Part shown: positions 5,867-7,459 of the stretch, piece after piece
Numbering within the stretch: the first letter of the stretch is position 1
Layout of the letters: every line of letters begins with the position of its first letter
Assembly: GCA_016934895.1 (NCBI GenBank)
Contig: JAFGRZ010000341.1
Coordinates: forward strand, 1 to 7,459
Direction: 5' to 3'
DNA: 7,459 bases
Source of the DNA: Candidatus Aminicenantota bacterium
Lineage (GTDB): Bacteria; Acidobacteriota; Aminicenantia; Aminicenantales; UBA8522
Notes under the pieces: model-generated
The model's database searches: none
The model's input: the letters and a program-made list of their open reading frames with translations, nothing else
What the model was told of the DNA's origin: nothing
Made by a program: the position numbers and the translations under genes

Positions 5867-6600
5867 AGCACAGCGCCTACTTCGCCGACCTCTTCAACAC
5901 GCTCTTCGGCAAGCCCGTCCTGGCCTTCCTTCACCTCCTGGGCATCGAGCCCAAAAATCCGCACGCTCCCGTTCCCGATTATCTCGTCATGTGCATCGTC
6001 GTGGCCTTCCTTCTCATCGTCCTTCTCGGCCTGGCGTCCCGCAAGCTCTCCCTCGTTCCGACCAAGGGCCAGAGCCTTCTCGAGATGATCATCCAGATGT
6101 TCGAGGGCATCCTGACGGACATCATCGGCGATGAGGGGAAAAAATTCCTGCCCATGATCGGGACGATCGGCCTGTTCATATTCTCGTGCAACATGATCGG
6201 CCTCGCTCCCGGCTTCATGTCCCCGACGAGCAAGCTCAACGTGACCGCCGGCTGCGCCTTGACGGTTTTCGTCTACTATCACTGGCAGGGGATGAAAGCC
6301 CAGGGCCCGTTGAGATATCTCAAGCATTTCACCGGCCCTATCCCAGCGCTGGCCCCCCTCCTGCTGCCGATCGAGATCATCAGCCACTTCTCGCGGCCGG
6401 TGTCGCTCTCCCTCCGGCTCTTCGGCAATATCTTCTCCGAGGAGCTGCTGATTGTCATCATCGCCTCCATTGTCCCTTTCGTTCTTCCTCTTCCCTTCAT
6501 GGCCGTGGCCATCTTCACGGCCGTTATCCAGTCGTTCGTCTTTGTCCTCCTCGCCTGCATCTACATCGCCGGCGCGGTCGCCCATGAGGAAGAACAGTAA
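5854..6600 (+). CDS. atpB: F0F1 ATP synthase subunit a
   Basis: A 248-residue polytopic membrane protein forming the two ion half-channels next to the c-ring. The decisive motif is RPVSLSLRLFGNIFSEELL (181-199), containing the essential arginine R188 (equivalent to E. coli R210). Q226 in AVIQSFVFVLL matches the conserved glutamine of the last helix. An earlier conserved segment, NMIGLAPGFMSPTSKLNVT (113-131), is also typical. There are five to six hydrophobic helices, and a histidine (H178) lies just before the key helix. Length is slightly below the 271 residues of E. coli. The ATG overlaps the end of atpI by 13 bases and has only a weak A-rich leader, so translation probably depends on coupling. 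It is followed by atpE after 30 bases. Confidence 0.95.
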   Translation: MEGLEHSAYFADLFNTLFGKPVLAFLHLLGIEPKNPHAPVPDYLVMCIVVAFLLIVLLGLASRKLSLVPTKGQSLLEMIIQMFEGILTDIIGDEGKKFLPMIGTIGLFIFSCNMIGLAPGFMSPTSKLNVTAGCALTVFVYYHWQGMKAQGPLRYLKHFTGPIPALAPLLLPIEIISHFSRPVSLSLRLFGNIFSEELLIVIIASIVPFVLPLPFMAVAIFTAVIQSFVFVLLACIYIAGAVAHEEEQ

Positions 6601-6630
6601 ATACAGAATGGAATCGAAAGGAGTGAGACA

Positions 6631-6972
6631 ATGAAAACAACCCGGGCATTCGGCCTCCTGCTTTTTTTCGTCCTCCTCGCCGGGTCTCCCCTCCTCGCCC
6701 AGGAAGCGGGCGCCGTCATCGACAAGGCTCCTCTCTACAGGCTTTCCCTCATCGTCGGCGGAGCGGTCATCACCCTGGCGGCCGCGGCCGGAGCGTTCTG
6801 CCAGGCGAAGGCCATCTCCAGCGCCTGCGAGGGGATCTCCCGCAACCCGGGCTCCGCGCCGACCATCCGCTTCATCATGATATTCGGACTCGTCCTGATC
6901 GAAACGCTGGTCATTTATGCGCTCCTCATCGCCATCGTCATCCTGATGATCCAGTGGGGGAAGTACGTCTGA
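6631..6972 (+). CDS. atpE: F0F1 ATP synthase subunit c, Na+-type motif and N-terminal extension
   Basis: A 113-residue c-ring subunit. Residues 1-23 (KTTR, then a Leu/Phe-rich stretch ending LLA) resemble a signal peptide, followed by the normal hairpin: helix 1 (about 37-65), the polar loop CEGISRNPGS (66-75) and helix 2 (80-108). The ion-binding carboxylate is E91. Q58 lies 33 residues before it, as Q32 does before E65 in the Ilyobacter tartaricus Na+ ring, and T92 and Y96 occupy the places of S66 and Y70. This is the pattern associated with Na+ coupling. The glycine motif of helix 1 is replaced: A51, A53, A55 and C57 occupy the usual Gly positions. The length exceeds the usual 70-90 residues because of the leader. 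GGAG lies seven bases before the ATG. Identity as subunit c is secure; the ion specificity is inferred. Confidence 0.93.
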   Translation: MKTTRAFGLLLFFVLLAGSPLLAQEAGAVIDKAPLYRLSLIVGGAVITLAAAAGAFCQAKAISSACEGISRNPGSAPTIRFIMIFGLVLIETLVIYALLIAIVILMIQWGKYV

Positions 6973-6974
6973 AC

Positions 6975-6992
6975 GGGAAGCGCCGTCTTCCC
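6975..6992 (+). terminator. Small hairpin after atpE, possible attenuator
   Basis: GGGAAG (6975-6980) and CTTCCC (6987-6992) form a 6-bp stem with a six-base loop, beginning two bases after the atpE stop and followed by only three T residues. It is too weak for a full intrinsic terminator but could reduce readthrough into the next gene, or protect the atpE message from decay. Low confidence as a terminator. Confidence 0.25.
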
Positions 6993-7006
6993 TTTAGGAC
7001 GGACGG

Positions 7007-7459
7007 ATGGGACTGACTGTCTTCACGATTCTCCGCGACACGTTCCGGAGGTTCAACGACGACAAGTGCTGGAATGCGGCCATCATCATTTCCTATTTCA
7101 CCTTCCTCTGCTCCGTTCCCATCATCTCCCTTTTCGTCTATATCACGACCAAGATCGTGGGGACCTCCGAGTTTGCCCTGCGCAGCCTGAACCTTTTCTC
7201 CGACGAGTTCTTCGCCAAGCTGGACCCGTCCTTTTTCGAAAAGCTCCAGGGGGCTTTTGAGAACATCAGCAGCCTCGGCTGGTTCGGCCTGATCGGGACG
7301 CTCGTCTCGGCCAGCTTCTTGTTTTCCAACCTGATCCACTCCATCAACGTGATCTTCCGCGCCAAGTACGAAAAATCCTTCGTCTATAACCGGCTGATCG
7401 AGTACAGCATCATGTTCGCCATGGGCGTCATCATCCTCATTTCCCTGGCCATCACGGCC
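7007..7459 (+). CDS. BrkB/YihY-family inner-membrane protein (partial, 3' end beyond window)
   Basis: The open frame runs from an ATG at 7007 to the right edge, giving 151 residues without a stop. The N-terminal RDTFRRFNDDKCWNAAIIISYFTFLCSVPIIS matches the opening of the BrkB/YihY (UPF0761) family: an amphipathic leader, then a helix with Ala-Ala, Tyr and a late Pro. Hydrophobic helices lie near 24-48, 91-117 and 131-151, with a long mostly soluble stretch (52-88) between the first two. Members are polytopic inner-membrane proteins once mislabelled ribonuclease BN; their transport or envelope role is not settled. AGGA at 6996-6999 is seven bases before the start. It follows atpE by 34 bases, where atpF (subunit b) would be expected in a complete atp operon. 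Confidence 0.75.
   Translation, partial: MGLTVFTILRDTFRRFNDDKCWNAAIIISYFTFLCSVPIISLFVYITTKIVGTSEFALRSLNLFSDEFFAKLDPSFFEKLQGAFENISSLGWFGLIGTLVSASFLFSNLIHSINVIFRAKYEKSFVYNRLIEYSIMFAMGVIILISLAITA

Noticed and set aside
5863..6585. Minus-strand open frame (240 codons) opposite atpB
   Set aside because: Its Asp/Glu/Gly/Arg-rich sequence is what the complement of codons for a hydrophobic membrane protein yields; atpB is certain.
1..7459. CRISPR array, insertion sequence, tRNA/rRNA or phage genes
   Set aside because: No regularly spaced repeats, transposase-like product, terminal repeats or RNA-gene motifs were seen; the genes are all housekeeping or envelope functions.

Overview
The window looks like ordinary, densely coded chromosome from a GC-rich diderm (Gram-negative) bacterium. 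LptD places an LPS-type outer membrane in the cell, and there is a bacterial F-type ATP synthase locus. There are no rRNA or tRNA genes, no CRISPR array, no insertion sequences and no phage or plasmid genes. The lineage cannot be fixed from the sequence alone. The short RmlC-like epimerase, the F0 genes cut off from the rest of the atp genes, and the lptD/sugar-nucleotide linkage would fit a deep-branching anaerobic group such as Acidobacteriota/Aminicenantes, but that is a guess.

Left half (1-4086), all on the minus strand: an envelope-polysaccharide block. Read in its own direction it runs lptD (outer-membrane LPS translocon), rmlA-type glucose-1-phosphate thymidylyltransferase, a short RmlC-family sugar epimerase, a roughly 212-bp gap with a terminator-like hairpin and a small palindrome, then the first 17 codons of an NAD-dependent sugar-nucleotide epimerase/dehydratase that runs off the left edge. 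lptD and rmlA are separated by one base, and rmlA and the epimerase by ten, so these three probably form one transcript. The logic is sensible: dTDP-sugar precursors for O-antigen or other glycans are made alongside the machine that delivers LPS to the surface.

Centre (4087-4291): a divergent intergenic region. It holds a strong 14-bp-stem hairpin of unknown role, a good sigma70-like promoter facing right, and a weak promoter candidate facing left.

Right half (4292-7459), all on the plus strand: a papain-fold (C1A) cysteine peptidase with a full catalytic set but no secretion signal. It is followed by an F0 gene cluster: atpZ, atpI, atpB (subunit a) and atpE (subunit c). The atpZ/atpI and atpI/atpB pairs overlap. 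The cluster does not continue into atpF. The next gene is a BrkB/YihY-family membrane protein that runs off the right edge.

The most interesting signal is in the c subunit. It carries the Gln / Glu-Thr / Tyr pattern associated with Na+ binding, has alanines and a cysteine where the first helix normally has its glycine motif (a change linked elsewhere to larger c-rings), and has an N-terminal signal-like extension. Together these suggest a sodium-coupled ATP synthase with an unusual c-ring. I found no convincing sign of an undescribed system.
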